Source: an uncultured Dehalococcoidia bacterium (GTDB taxonomy: Bacteria; Chloroflexota; Dehalococcoidia; Lucifugimonadales; CATOSD01). Taken from it: a DNA stretch of 64,000 nucleotides. Under the pieces are notes generated by a model. The model was not told where the DNA came from. It did no database searches and worked only from the letters and a program-made list of their open reading frames with translations. The position numbers and the translations under genes are program-made. The stretch covers positions 372,001 through 436,000 of the forward strand of contig CATOSD010000001.1 of the NCBI GenBank assembly GCA_951812395.1. The letters run 5' to 3'. Shown here piece by piece: positions 43,790-52,301 of the stretch (its first letter is position 1; each line of letters starts with the position of its first letter).

Positions 43790-45278
43790 CGGCGCGGTGG
43801 TGGTGGTGGACACGGGCTCGAGCGCGGCGCGCTGTCTGGTTTTCGACGAGGCCGGGCGCGTGGTAGGCTCGTCCGCCGGCTCGTGGCGATACGACGCGCC
43901 CGCGGATGCTCCGGCGCTGGCGCGCGAGTTTCACCTGCCGTCCCTCTGGCCGGAACTGTGCGCGCTGTTCCGCGCGTCGCTTCGAGGCGCATCGATCCCG
44001 GCATCGCGATTCTGCGCGGTCGCCGTCACGGGGCAGCGGCAGGCCGTCGTGTTTCTCGACGCCGCCGGACGCGAGCTGTACGCCGGCCCCAACCTGGACC
44101 TGCGGGCGGTGTTCGAGGGCGCGCAACTCGACGACGAGAACGCCGACGCCATTCGCGCCGCCACGGGCCGCCTGCCGTCGATGCTGTTCACCCACGCCAA
44201 GTTGCGCTGGTTCCGGGAACACCGCCCCGGGGCCTATGCTAAGATATCCTGTGTTCTGACGCTGCCCGACTGGGTCGCGTGGAAGCTGACCGGCGAGCTG
44301 GCCGCCGAGCCCTCGCTCGCCGTCGAGGCCGGGCTGCTGGAGGTTCGCACGGGCAGTTGGTACGCGCGGCCGTTTGACGACGCGGGCATCGACCCTGACG
44401 TGGTGCGGCTTCTGCCTACGGGCGAGTTCACGGGCGCCGTGCGCGCGGACGCGGCGCGGGAAACGGGTCTACCCGAGGGGCTTCCGGTGCTCGTCGCTGG
44501 CCCCGATACGCAGTGCGGCCTGCTGGGCATGGGCGTGGCTGACGCAGACGAGGTGGGCATAGTGGCCGGCTGGAGCGTGCCGCTCCAGATGGTGACCAAA
44601 GCGCCGGCTTTCGAGGGCGACGCCTGGACGGGCCTGTTTCTCGAAGGCGGCAAGGGTGTGCTGGAGTGCAACGCCGGCGACCTGGGCAATCAGCAACGCT
44701 GGCTCGCGAAGATGCTGTTCGGCAGCGCCAAGAAAGGCCTCGACGCCATGCACGCGCTCGCCGCCGCCGCCCCTCCGGGCGCACACGGCGTGACCGCGCT
44801 GTTCGGACACCCCCGGATGGCCCCGGCGAACCTGGGCATGAGAATGGGCGGCCTGCTCTTTCCGGCGCCGGTTACGTTCAGCGAGATTGGGCGCGGCCAC
44901 GTTGCCAGGGCTCAGATGGAGTCCGCGGCCTTCACCGTTCGCGCCAACCTGGAGCTGCTGGAGCGAGCGGCCGGAGTTCGGGCGCGGGTGGTGCGGCTTG
45001 GCGGGGGCATGGCGCGAATGCCGCTGTTCGGCGAGATAGTGGCCGCTGTGCTGGGCCGGCAGGTTGGCGTGTCCGCAGCCGGAAACGTGAGCGCGCTCGG
45101 CGCGTACCTGCGCGCGACAGCGACGCTCGGGGGCCGCTCCGCCTTAGAAGAAGCGTCATCCAGCGCGACGGTCCGGCTCGTGACTCAAGATCCCGAGCCG
45201 ATAGCCGCCGCCGAGTACGAGGACGCATACGGGCGATGGCTGGAGCTGGCGAAAGAGATGGAAGGCTGGACGTTGTGA
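43782..45278 (+). CDS. FGGY-family carbohydrate kinase
   Basis: 498 residues from ATG 43782, overlapping the upstream gene; GTG 43773 is an alternative. N-terminal actin-like motif VVVDTGSSAARCLVFD, VAVTGQRQAVVFLD, central GPDTQCGLLGMG and C-terminal RLGGGMARMPLFGEIVA, as in xylulose, gluconate and related kinases. Paired by overlap with a class II aldolase, it probably makes a sugar phosphate that the aldolase cleaves. The substrate is not readable from sequence. Confidence 0.92.
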   Translation: MADGAVVVVDTGSSAARCLVFDEAGRVVGSSAGSWRYDAPADAPALAREFHLPSLWPELCALFRASLRGASIPASRFCAVAVTGQRQAVVFLDAAGRELYAGPNLDLRAVFEGAQLDDENADAIRAATGRLPSMLFTHAKLRWFREHRPGAYAKISCVLTLPDWVAWKLTGELAAEPSLAVEAGLLEVRTGSWYARPFDDAGIDPDVVRLLPTGEFTGAVRADAARETGLPEGLPVLVAGPDTQCGLLGMGVADADEVGIVAGWSVPLQMVTKAPAFEGDAWTGLFLEGGKGVLECNAGDLGNQQRWLAKMLFGSAKKGLDAMHALAAAAPPGAHGVTALFGHPRMAPANLGMRMGGLLFPAPVTFSEIGRGHVARAQMESAAFTVRANLELLERAAGVRARVVRLGGGMARMPLFGEIVAAVLGRQVGVSAAGNVSALGAYLRATATLGGRSALEEASSSATVRLVTQDPEPIAAAEYEDAYGRWLELAKEMEGWTL

Positions 45279-45955
45279 GCGGCGACTTTGGCGAGGCCAG
45301 GCGCATGGTGGCGTCCACAGCGCGGGAGATGGCGGCTGGCGGGCTGGTGACCGGGTCGAGCGGCAACGTAAGCCTGCGGCTGGCGGGCGGCCTGTTCGCC
45401 GTAACGCCGTCGGGCGTGCCGTACACGCGGCTTCGGGACGAGGACATCATCATCATCGACGGCGAGGCCGAGCCGGTGGAACCGGAAGAAGAGGCATGGT
45501 CGCAAACCGACCTCCTCGCGCCGTCGTCCGAGACGCTGCTGCACCTGGCGATCTACGCCGCGCGGCCCGACGTGGGGGCCGTGGTGCACACCCACGCGGT
45601 CTACACCAGCGTGGCGGCGGTGGCGGGCCTGGACGTGCCCCCCATCATCGACGAGATGATGCTGTCGGTCGGAGGCGCGGTCAAGGTCTCCGAGTACCGC
45701 TTCCCGGGAACGCAGGACCTGGCCGACAGCGTGGTGGCGGCCCTGGGCGAACGCAACGCCGCGCTGATTCGAAACCACGGCGCTGTGGGCGTGGGCCGCG
45801 ACCTGGCATCGGCGCTCGACGTATGCTTCCTGGTGGAGCGGATGGCGCACATCTTCGTGTTCGCCTCGCTGCTCGGAGGCGCGAACCCGCTGCCCGCCGA
45901 GGCGGTTGAGACGGAGCTGGCGCTGTACCGGATGCGGCGCGTCGCGGAAGCGTGA
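45275..45955 (+). CDS. Class II aldolase/adducin family protein
   Basis: 226 residues from GTG 45275, overlapping the kinase stop by GTGA. Zinc ligands are visible in VHTHAVYTS and later in IRNHGAVGVG, and the N-terminal TGSSGNVSLR is the phosphate-binding loop. Members include fuculose-, rhamnulose- and 5-deoxyribulose-phosphate aldolases and ribulose-5-phosphate epimerase. Kinase plus aldolase indicates cleavage to DHAP or glycolaldehyde-type products. Confidence 0.92.
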   Translation: MSGDFGEARRMVASTAREMAAGGLVTGSSGNVSLRLAGGLFAVTPSGVPYTRLRDEDIIIIDGEAEPVEPEEEAWSQTDLLAPSSETLLHLAIYAARPDVGAVVHTHAVYTSVAAVAGLDVPPIIDEMMLSVGGAVKVSEYRFPGTQDLADSVVAALGERNAALIRNHGAVGVGRDLASALDVCFLVERMAHIFVFASLLGGANPLPAEAVETELALYRMRRVAEA

Positions 45956-45965
45956 GGTCACTTTC

Positions 45966-46337
45966 ATGGTAACGGTTCCCGGATTTCTGCTGAGACGGCT
46001 ATACGTCAAGAACAGCCTGCGGAACACCGAAGCGGGTTTCGAGTTCCAACTTCGCAACGGCCTCGGTTCCGGCTACGCCCACCGGATGCTGCCGCTCGCG
46101 GTGGACGGCGTGGAGCTGCCGCTGTGGGGCGCCTCGTTCGTGCTGGAGGACGAGGAGACGCCGTTCGCGACGGTGTCGCGTGAGCGCACCTTCACCCTTG
46201 GACTGAACACGGACATCATCATACGTGTCAGAGGCGTGACTCTGGACGCCGGGCCGCGCAGGATAGGCATGGGGTTTGAGGTTCCCGGGCTGGGCGAGCT
46301 GCGTTTCGACTTCACGGACGTGCCCGCGGATGGCTAG
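45966..46337 (+). CDS. Small conserved protein of the catabolic operon (possibly DUF6379-like)
   Basis: 123 residues from ATG 45966 (GAGG upstream). Beta-rich: LRNTEAGFEFQLRNGLGSG, MLPLAVDGVELPLWG, TDIIIRVRGVTLDAG and a C-terminal LGELRFDFTDV. No catalytic motif is evident. It recalls the small beta subunit of C-glycoside deglycosidases (DUF6379), which pairs with a sugar-phosphate isomerase-like alpha subunit; none is in the window. Its stop overlaps the next gene by 8 nt. Conservation of the tight operon suggests a real function. Confidence 0.7.
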   Translation: MVTVPGFLLRRLYVKNSLRNTEAGFEFQLRNGLGSGYAHRMLPLAVDGVELPLWGASFVLEDEETPFATVSRERTFTLGLNTDIIIRVRGVTLDAGPRRIGMGFEVPGLGELRFDFTDVPADG

Positions 46338-47295
46338 CGACATCCGGCGGGTGGCGGTCACGGGGGCGGCGGGCTACGTTGGGTGGTCGCTGATTGCGCG
46401 GCTGGCGCGGGACGCCGACGTGGACCACATCCTGGCGCTGGACGTGCGCCCGCTGCCGGCGGACGCCACGAAGGGGCCCGTCGTGTTCGCGCGCCACGAC
46501 GTGACGCGCCCGTTTGGACCGCTGCTGCGCGAGCACCGCATCGATGCGCTGGCCCATCTCGCCTACGTGCTGCGCCCCTCGAGGGACCGCGAAGCCGCCC
46601 GCCGGGTCAACGTCGACGGCGCGGCGTGCGCGCTCGCGGCGTGCGAGGACGCGGGCGTGCGGCACATGCTCTACCTGAGCAGCACCAGCGTCTATGGGGC
46701 GCACGCCGACAATCCGCCGCTGTTGGGCGAAGACGCGCAGCCGCGCCCTCCCAGGGGCTTCCAGTATTCGCAGGACAAGGCGGCCGCCGAGCGGCTGATA
46801 GCCGACTTCGCCGCAAGCCGCCCCGGCTTCAGCGCCGTGGTTCTGCGCGCCTGCCCGGCGCTCGGCCCCAGGGCCGACAACTTCATCGCCACCGCCTTCA
46901 CCAAGCCGTTCCTAGTCGGCGCGCGCGGGCACGACCCGCACATGCAGCTCGTACACGAGGACGACCTGGCCGAGGCGCTGTACCGATGCCTGCTGAGTTC
47001 GGTGGCGGGCACGTACAATCTGGCGGGCGACGGCCTGATTCGATGGAGCGAGATGGCGCGGATGTTCGGCAGGCGCGTGCTGTGGCTGCCCGGCCCGTTG
47101 CTGCGCTTTCTCGTCGGCACGTTGTGGGCGCTTAGGCTGCAGCATGACTCGCCACCCAGCGGGCTGGACTTCATCACCTATCCCTGGGCGGCGAGCACCG
47201 ACAAGCTCAAGCGCGAGCTCGGCATACGACCTCGGCACACCTCGCGGGAGGCGTGGGCCGCCTTCGCCTCGCGGGAACGGACCGCAGGAGGTTAG
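46330..47295 (+). CDS. NAD-dependent epimerase/dehydratase (extended SDR)
   Basis: 321 residues from ATG 46330. TGAAGYVGWSLIARL is the cofactor motif, YLSSTSVYGAH contains the catalytic Ser, and YSQDK is the YxxxK pair. The C-terminal part is shorter than in UDP-sugar epimerases and includes LAGDGLIRWSEMARMFGR. Likely acts on a sugar or sugar-phosphate intermediate of the same operon. Confidence 0.9.
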   Translation: MASDIRRVAVTGAAGYVGWSLIARLARDADVDHILALDVRPLPADATKGPVVFARHDVTRPFGPLLREHRIDALAHLAYVLRPSRDREAARRVNVDGAACALAACEDAGVRHMLYLSSTSVYGAHADNPPLLGEDAQPRPPRGFQYSQDKAAAERLIADFAASRPGFSAVVLRACPALGPRADNFIATAFTKPFLVGARGHDPHMQLVHEDDLAEALYRCLLSSVAGTYNLAGDGLIRWSEMARMFGRRVLWLPGPLLRFLVGTLWALRLQHDSPPSGLDFITYPWAASTDKLKRELGIRPRHTSREAWAAFASRERTAGG

Positions 47296-47322
47296 CGTGC
47301 GGCTCCCTCTGTAACATCCCTG

Positions 47323-47346
47323 GAGGCGGGTTTGATACCCGCCCTC
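47323..47346. repeat. Short palindrome (family 2), GGCGGGT/ACCCGCC
   Basis: GGCGGGT, a 5-nt loop, then ACCCGCC, in the leader of the nucleoside hydrolase gene. Similar GGGTTTGA-centred hairpins occur at 61026-61039 and, more degenerate, near 34849 and 39733. Confidence 0.5.
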
Positions 47347-47381
47347 GCGCAACCGAACCCGGAAGGACAGGACAGAATCAC

Positions 47382-48278
47382 ATGAAGGCTATCATCGACA
47401 CCGACCCGGGGACTGACGACGCGCTCGCCATAGCCATGGCGTTGAACTCGCCCGATCTGGACGTGCTGGGACTGACGACGGTGGGAGGCAACGCCTCGCT
47501 TGCCGACACCACCCGCAACGCGTTGGCCCTGGCGGAGTGGTTGGGGCGCTCCGAGCTGCCCGTTTCCCGGGGCGCGTTCCGCCCCGTTCGCGGCAGTTTC
47601 AGCTACGCCTACCACTACCACGGTCCGGGCGGACTCACGGTGCGGCTGCCGCGCCCCTCCGGCGCGGTCATGCCTCTGCGCGCGCCCGACTACCTGGCCT
47701 ACATGGCCTACACACATCCAGGCGAGTTGGTGATAATCGCCTTGGGGCCGCTGACCAACGTGGCCCAGGCCATCCGTGGTGAGCCGCGTATGCGGAAGTG
47801 GGTCAAGCACTTATACGTGATGGGCGGCGCCGTGCACGTGGCGGGCAACGTGACGCCTCACGCCGAGTTCAACATCTACAGCGACCCGGTTGCCGCCGGC
47901 GAGGTGTTGGGGTCCGGAATCGACACGACCCTCATCGGCCTGGACGTGTGCGGCGAGCCGGTGCTTACGCCCGCCGACATAGAGGGCTCGGACGCGGCGT
48001 CGGCGGGCGAGCTGCTTGCCCGGGAAGTGGTTCGCGGGTGGTTCGCGCTCCGCCCGGACGGCGACCGGTACATGCTGTGTGACCCGCTGACCGTGGCCGC
48101 GGCGGTGAGGCCGGAGCTTTTCGAACACGAGCGGGCCGCGGTGAGCGTCGAGACCGAAGACGGCGACCGGCTGGGCAAGACCACGGCCCGCTACGGCGAG
48201 GGCAGCGTCCGGGTGGCGCGCGCGGTGCGCGCGGCGGAGGCGACCGCGGTCGTGAAGGAGATGCTGGCGGTGGGATAA
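47382..48278 (+). CDS. Inosine-uridine-type nucleoside hydrolase
   Basis: 298 residues from ATG 47382 (GGAAGGACAGGA upstream). IDTDPGTDDALAIAMAL is the calcium-binding DxDxxxDD motif, VGGNASLADTTRNAL follows, and VMGGAVHVAGNVTPHAEFN holds the family's second metal and ribose residues. The enzyme hydrolyses ribonucleosides to base plus ribose. As last gene of the catabolic run it could provide the sugar that the upstream kinase and aldolase process. Confidence 0.93.
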   Translation: MKAIIDTDPGTDDALAIAMALNSPDLDVLGLTTVGGNASLADTTRNALALAEWLGRSELPVSRGAFRPVRGSFSYAYHYHGPGGLTVRLPRPSGAVMPLRAPDYLAYMAYTHPGELVIIALGPLTNVAQAIRGEPRMRKWVKHLYVMGGAVHVAGNVTPHAEFNIYSDPVAAGEVLGSGIDTTLIGLDVCGEPVLTPADIEGSDAASAGELLAREVVRGWFALRPDGDRYMLCDPLTVAAAVRPELFEHERAAVSVETEDGDRLGKTTARYGEGSVRVARAVRAAEATAVVKEMLAVG

Positions 48279-48734
48279 GGGGCGGCGGTCGCGCCTCCGG
48301 AGTCACCCCCATCCTAACCCTTCAACAGGCTCAGGGCAGACTCTTTGCCCTGCGGGGGGGGGGGGGGGAAGGAACGACTAGGAAGGCTCAGTTACGACAC
48401 CTACCCTTACCAGCCCTGCGAGGGGGAAGGGACTATGTGGTGGGGCCGCGACGGTCGGAAAACTTTGTTCCATTCTGTTTCATTTTGCTCCGGCGCCTAG
48501 CTGGGGGGCTGACGGTTGGCGCCGTTTGTGATACATAGCGGGGGCGGATCCGGACTGGAAGGCGAGGAATAGGTACGGAGACGGGACTGCCGGGGGTCTT
48601 AGCCCTCACCCCAACACGCTTCCTAGATGGGTGATGGCGTCAGTAGTTCGCGGTAGCCGGTCGACGGGGTCGGTCCCGCGTTGAAGTGAGAAGAGCGCGG
48701 CTGTTCGCCTTTGTCAATTGCCCCTGTGGCAAAC
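48279..48734. other. Intergenic region with degenerate repeats and a G15 run
   Basis: About 455 bp. Contains partial family-1 repeat units (48301-48327 and 48411-48435), a 15-base G homopolymer (48354-48368), a TTCTGTTTCATTTTGCTCC stretch and CCTAGCTGGGG (48457-48515) similar to sequences at 18388 and 32687. No gene is recognised. The end of the region is the leader of the next gene. Confidence 0.5.
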
Positions 48735-50519
48735 ATGGCCAGTAAGGTCTTTCTATTCGATGTTGTTAGGATACCAGGTTTGGACTTGTCCGCTGTTTTA
48801 AGATTTAGGTCCCGGCTCACGGCAGTATCGGACGGAGCATTCAAGCTAACCTTCGCGGTATTGCTGATAGTGGCCGCGCTGGGGTTCACGTACACGGGCT
48901 CGGGCGGCGACTTTCCCCCGTTCGAATTGCGGGGCGTCCTTCTGCGTGTGATCGCCTTCAGCGGCGGACTTCTCGTTGTGGCCCTCGCGCTTCCAAGAAC
49001 CGGCGCCATTTCGAACGTGGCGTTGGCTTTGACGACTCTTGCAGGCGTGTTCACTGTATACGTGGTCCATACCGAGTTGTTCCATCCCTCGAACACCGTC
49101 TGGATGGTCTCGGTTCTGATCGCGTCGCTGTTCGCCCTCATCACGGCGTTCCGGGTGATCGAGGATCTCCGCTGGGGCGGGGTCGCGCTCACGGTCGCTG
49201 CGGCCTTCGCTGTCGTCGTTGCCGCGTGGCCGGAAGTCGGACCGGAGTTGCAGTCAGGAATGAGCACACCTGGTGGCCTGGTCTACGTAGGCAGTCCTGC
49301 AATGTGGACCGTGCTGGCCCTGGTGTGCACCGGCTTCGCGCTCACTCTGTATGTGTTGTCCAGGGCGATACACCCTTCGCGTTGGGGGGGCATCGCCTTG
49401 TTGGTCGCGGCGTTGTTCGTTGCGATGTTGTTCCTTACGCTCGAGTTCAGATTCGGCGAGGGTAGCAACGGCTACTACACTGATGGTTGGGAAGACCATC
49501 CAAACGTGCGGTCGGTCGCATTCACGGAGACGCCAAACGTCTATTTCGTGGGTTTCGACTCAATCACCCCTGAGGCTGTTATGAGCGAGTACATGGGAAT
49601 CGAGACCACCGATTTCCACCGAATAATGGAAAGGGAGATGCGGCGTTTTCGCAACTTATTCGCCAATGCGGTGCCCACGAAGCATTCATTCAACACGATG
49701 ATGGCGCTCGACCAGGACATCTATCTCGACAACAGTGGGTTCTACGGCCTGCCGAGCTATTTTGCGGGCCACGACCTCAGCCCGCTCGTCTGGCTCTTGA
49801 GGCAGAACGGGTACGAAACCACTTCCATATACCAGAATTCTCACTTCGGTCACACGCAAGGACCTGGAATTGACAGGTACGCTGTCAACGAAAGGCGTAC
49901 GCTTTGCTCTCTGTTGGACGGAGGCATAAGGTCGTGGGCTTTCTGGGGATACTGCTGGGGATGGGGAGAAGACACAGGACGTCTCCCTGCCGGAGACTTC
50001 CTGGTCCAGCAACTGTCGGGAGTTGACAGGAGAAACCCCCAGTTCGTGATTGCGCATCTTAACTTGCCAGGCCATACTCCGAAGATATTTGATCACAAAG
50101 ACAGGCGGGACAGGGAACGTTTTCTGGAGAGTTACGAAAGAAAGTTCAACAGGGCGGCCATTTACCTGCAGCAGATCATAGAGCATCTGAGGGCCAATGA
50201 TCCCGATTCAATCCTGTTCGTCTTTGGCGACCACGGGGCGTGGCTATCCAGAGGGGTCGACGTCGAAGAGGCCCCAGCGTTCTTCCTGCAAGACCGGTTC
50301 GGTATCCTCGGCGGACTGTACCCCCGCGAAAGGTGCGCCCCGGAGCTCAACGAGGCGGAGCGCAAGGGATACGTGACGTCTCTGGACGTAGTTCATGCGA
50401 TAATCGAGTGTCTGTCGGGCGGTCAGAGTCCACTCCTGGAGCCGAGGCGCGACAGGTTCTGGGCTTCCCCCATCCCTCAAGACCACTCGTACAACTACAA
50501 GGAGTTTCTGTATGAATAG
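48735..50519 (+). CDS. Membrane-anchored sulfatase/alkaline phosphatase-superfamily hydrolase
   Basis: 594 residues from ATG 48735 (TTG 48711 possible). The N-terminal 240 residues hold about five or six membrane segments. The C-terminal domain begins NVYFVGFDSITPEA and contains FVFGDHGAWLS near the end, the alkaline-phosphatase superfamily layout seen in sulfatases and phosphoglycerol/phosphoethanolamine transferases. The nucleophile should be Asp/Thr/Ser around FDSITPE. Substrate is probably an envelope glycan or lipid. Its stop overlaps the next gene. Confidence 0.82.
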   Translation: MASKVFLFDVVRIPGLDLSAVLRFRSRLTAVSDGAFKLTFAVLLIVAALGFTYTGSGGDFPPFELRGVLLRVIAFSGGLLVVALALPRTGAISNVALALTTLAGVFTVYVVHTELFHPSNTVWMVSVLIASLFALITAFRVIEDLRWGGVALTVAAAFAVVVAAWPEVGPELQSGMSTPGGLVYVGSPAMWTVLALVCTGFALTLYVLSRAIHPSRWGGIALLVAALFVAMLFLTLEFRFGEGSNGYYTDGWEDHPNVRSVAFTETPNVYFVGFDSITPEAVMSEYMGIETTDFHRIMEREMRRFRNLFANAVPTKHSFNTMMALDQDIYLDNSGFYGLPSYFAGHDLSPLVWLLRQNGYETTSIYQNSHFGHTQGPGIDRYAVNERRTLCSLLDGGIRSWAFWGYCWGWGEDTGRLPAGDFLVQQLSGVDRRNPQFVIAHLNLPGHTPKIFDHKDRRDRERFLESYERKFNRAAIYLQQIIEHLRANDPDSILFVFGDHGAWLSRGVDVEEAPAFFLQDRFGILGGLYPRERCAPELNEAERKGYVTSLDVVHAIIECLSGGQSPLLEPRRDRFWASPIPQDHSYNYKEFLYE

Positions 50520-50811
50520 ATACCTCCTGGTGTTGCCGGTTCTGGCGTCACTCGGCGTGGCCTCCGAGTGGCCGTCGGCTACTATTGTTCAAGTAGCCGC
50601 CGAAAACAGTTCCGGCGCCGTGGGCGTCGAGGTCTTGCGAGCCTATATCGATCCTGGCGTTGCGGGCTTCGTTATCGTCTCGGTGCTGGGCTTCATCTCG
50701 TCCATTGGATACATGACTCGGTCATACCTCGGACGCGTGAAGCGGCGGCTGTTCGGGAGCGGCGAGGCCCGTGCGGGTGGCAACGCCGACGAGGAGGCGG
50801 CGAATTGCTGA
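50512..50811 (+). CDS. Small membrane protein with signal sequence
   Basis: 99 residues. Signal-like N-terminus (MNRYLLVLPVLASLGVA), then a YIDPGVAGFVIVSVLGF membrane segment and a basic tail (RSYLGRVKRRLFG). Small YIDPG/YLDPGTGS-type proteins commonly sit beside glycan-modifying membrane enzymes. It overlaps the sulfatase gene by 8 nt and the methyltransferase by 7 nt, suggesting one translated unit. Confidence 0.8.
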   Translation: MNRYLLVLPVLASLGVASEWPSATIVQVAAENSSGAVGVEVLRAYIDPGVAGFVIVSVLGFISSIGYMTRSYLGRVKRRLFGSGEARAGGNADEEAANC

Positions 50812-52229
50812 GCGCTGACGGAGGGTCTTACAGGGACCCTTCGGGGCGGGTCTATCTGGTTGGTGGCGGGGACGTTGACCGGCGTGTAGTTCGAGGACTG
50901 ACAGCCGCGACGGCGGCCACGGTCGAGAGGCTAATGGGAGAGCCTTTCTTCAAACGGATGATCGCGGATGGCAGCGTGGTGAAAACACGCTTTATGCCCG
51001 CCGACGACCCGGTAGCGCTCTCCGTCATGGACCGGGGCTGGGAGTCAGTCTTGGAGCACGAGGCGGTGGACTTTTTGACCTGGCCTTACGAGTGGCCCTT
51101 CTCTATGCTCAAGGATGCTGCTCTGCTGCAATTGCGACTTCTGCAAATGTGCGCCCAAAGCGGATGGATGCTCAAGGACGCAACACCGTACAACGTCCAA
51201 TGGACGGGCACCAGACCGGTATTCATAGACATTCCCTCATTCGAACCGTGGGAATCTGGCGAATACTGGCAGGGCTACCGACAGTTCTGCTCCACATTTC
51301 TGATACCGCTTATGCTGACGGCGCATCTGGGCGTACCGTTTCAGCCGCTGCTGCGCTCGAGCCTGGAGGGCATACCCCCGGAAGAGGCGGCGAGGTACTT
51401 TTATGGGCTGCGGAGGTTCAAGAGGGGCGTGCCCTCTCACGTCTGGTTTCCGGCAATGGTCGAGCGACGGATGCGGAATCGGGGTGGGGACCGCCGCTCG
51501 CCTGGTGCTAAACGCAGGCAGTCTAAGACATCGGTCCTAGCCTTGCTGGACACCCTGGGCCGTCTCGTCACCGGGCTGACCTATCGCCAGGCGGCCACGT
51601 CGGACTGGTCTCTGTACTCGGAGACCCACTCGTATGAGGAGGGCGATTTCGAGCGTAAGAAAGAGTTCGTTGAGAAGTATGCGTTCCGGCGCCGCCCGCG
51701 CCTGTTGTGGGACCTGGGCGCGAACACCGGGACGTTCTCCCGCATCGCGGCGCGACACTCGGAGTTGGTGGTCGCCGTGGACGGGGATCATGAGGCGGTG
51801 GACATTCTGTACCGTAGGGCGTGTGAAGAAGACGATCGGAACATCATTCCACTCGTGATGGACCTGGCGAACCCGTCACCCGGCCAGGGTTGGGCCGGCC
51901 GCGAGCGCATCGCATTCGTCGAGAGGCGAAGTCCGGACATGGCGCTCTGCCTGGCGCTCATTCACCATCTGCGCGTCTCGGCAGGCATCCCAGTCTCTTC
52001 TATTGTCGAGTGGTTGCGGAGCTTGGACGCCACGGTTATCGTCGAATTTGTAGACCGAAACGACGAGATGTTCGGCAAGCTGATCGAGAACAGGAGCGAT
52101 CAGTACTCGGACTACACCTCGGAGAACTTCCATTCGGAAATAGAGAGGTGTTTCACGATCGAGGACAGGATGGGGCTGAAGGGGGGGAAGCGGGAGATGC
52201 TGCTGCTCGAACCGAAGAGCCCGGCGTAG
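50805..52229 (+). CDS. Class I SAM-dependent methyltransferase with N-terminal domain (NoeA-like)
   Basis: 474 residues from TTG 50805, supported by GAGGAGG 8 nt upstream. The N-terminal 280 residues are not a methyltransferase and contain a possible remote kinase-like stretch (KDATPYNVQWTGTRPVFID). The C-terminal domain has SAM motif I LLWDLGANTGTFSRIA and the acidic strand VVAVDGD. NoeA-type nodulation methyltransferases share this arrangement. With the sulfatase-like and YIDPG genes it probably modifies a surface glycan. Confidence 0.82.
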   Translation: MLSADGGSYRDPSGRVYLVGGGDVDRRVVRGLTAATAATVERLMGEPFFKRMIADGSVVKTRFMPADDPVALSVMDRGWESVLEHEAVDFLTWPYEWPFSMLKDAALLQLRLLQMCAQSGWMLKDATPYNVQWTGTRPVFIDIPSFEPWESGEYWQGYRQFCSTFLIPLMLTAHLGVPFQPLLRSSLEGIPPEEAARYFYGLRRFKRGVPSHVWFPAMVERRMRNRGGDRRSPGAKRRQSKTSVLALLDTLGRLVTGLTYRQAATSDWSLYSETHSYEEGDFERKKEFVEKYAFRRRPRLLWDLGANTGTFSRIAARHSELVVAVDGDHEAVDILYRRACEEDDRNIIPLVMDLANPSPGQGWAGRERIAFVERRSPDMALCLALIHHLRVSAGIPVSSIVEWLRSLDATVIVEFVDRNDEMFGKLIENRSDQYSDYTSENFHSEIERCFTIEDRMGLKGGKREMLLLEPKSPA

Positions 52230-52301
52230 GTCGGTTGTCCTGGGAGGGTATGATAGGGGAGGGGCGGCTGGTTTAAGACGGAGAATTGGGAGGTGATACA
52301 C

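Noticed and set aside
44666-45274. Long upstream in-frame extension of the class II aldolase gene
   Set aside because: It is the shifted reading of the FGGY kinase gene; the GTG at 45275 with GTGA overlap is the convincing start.
48711-48734. TTG 48711 as start of the sulfatase-like gene
   Set aside because: ATG 48735 is eight codons later; neither has a good RBS, so the ATG was preferred, with low certainty.
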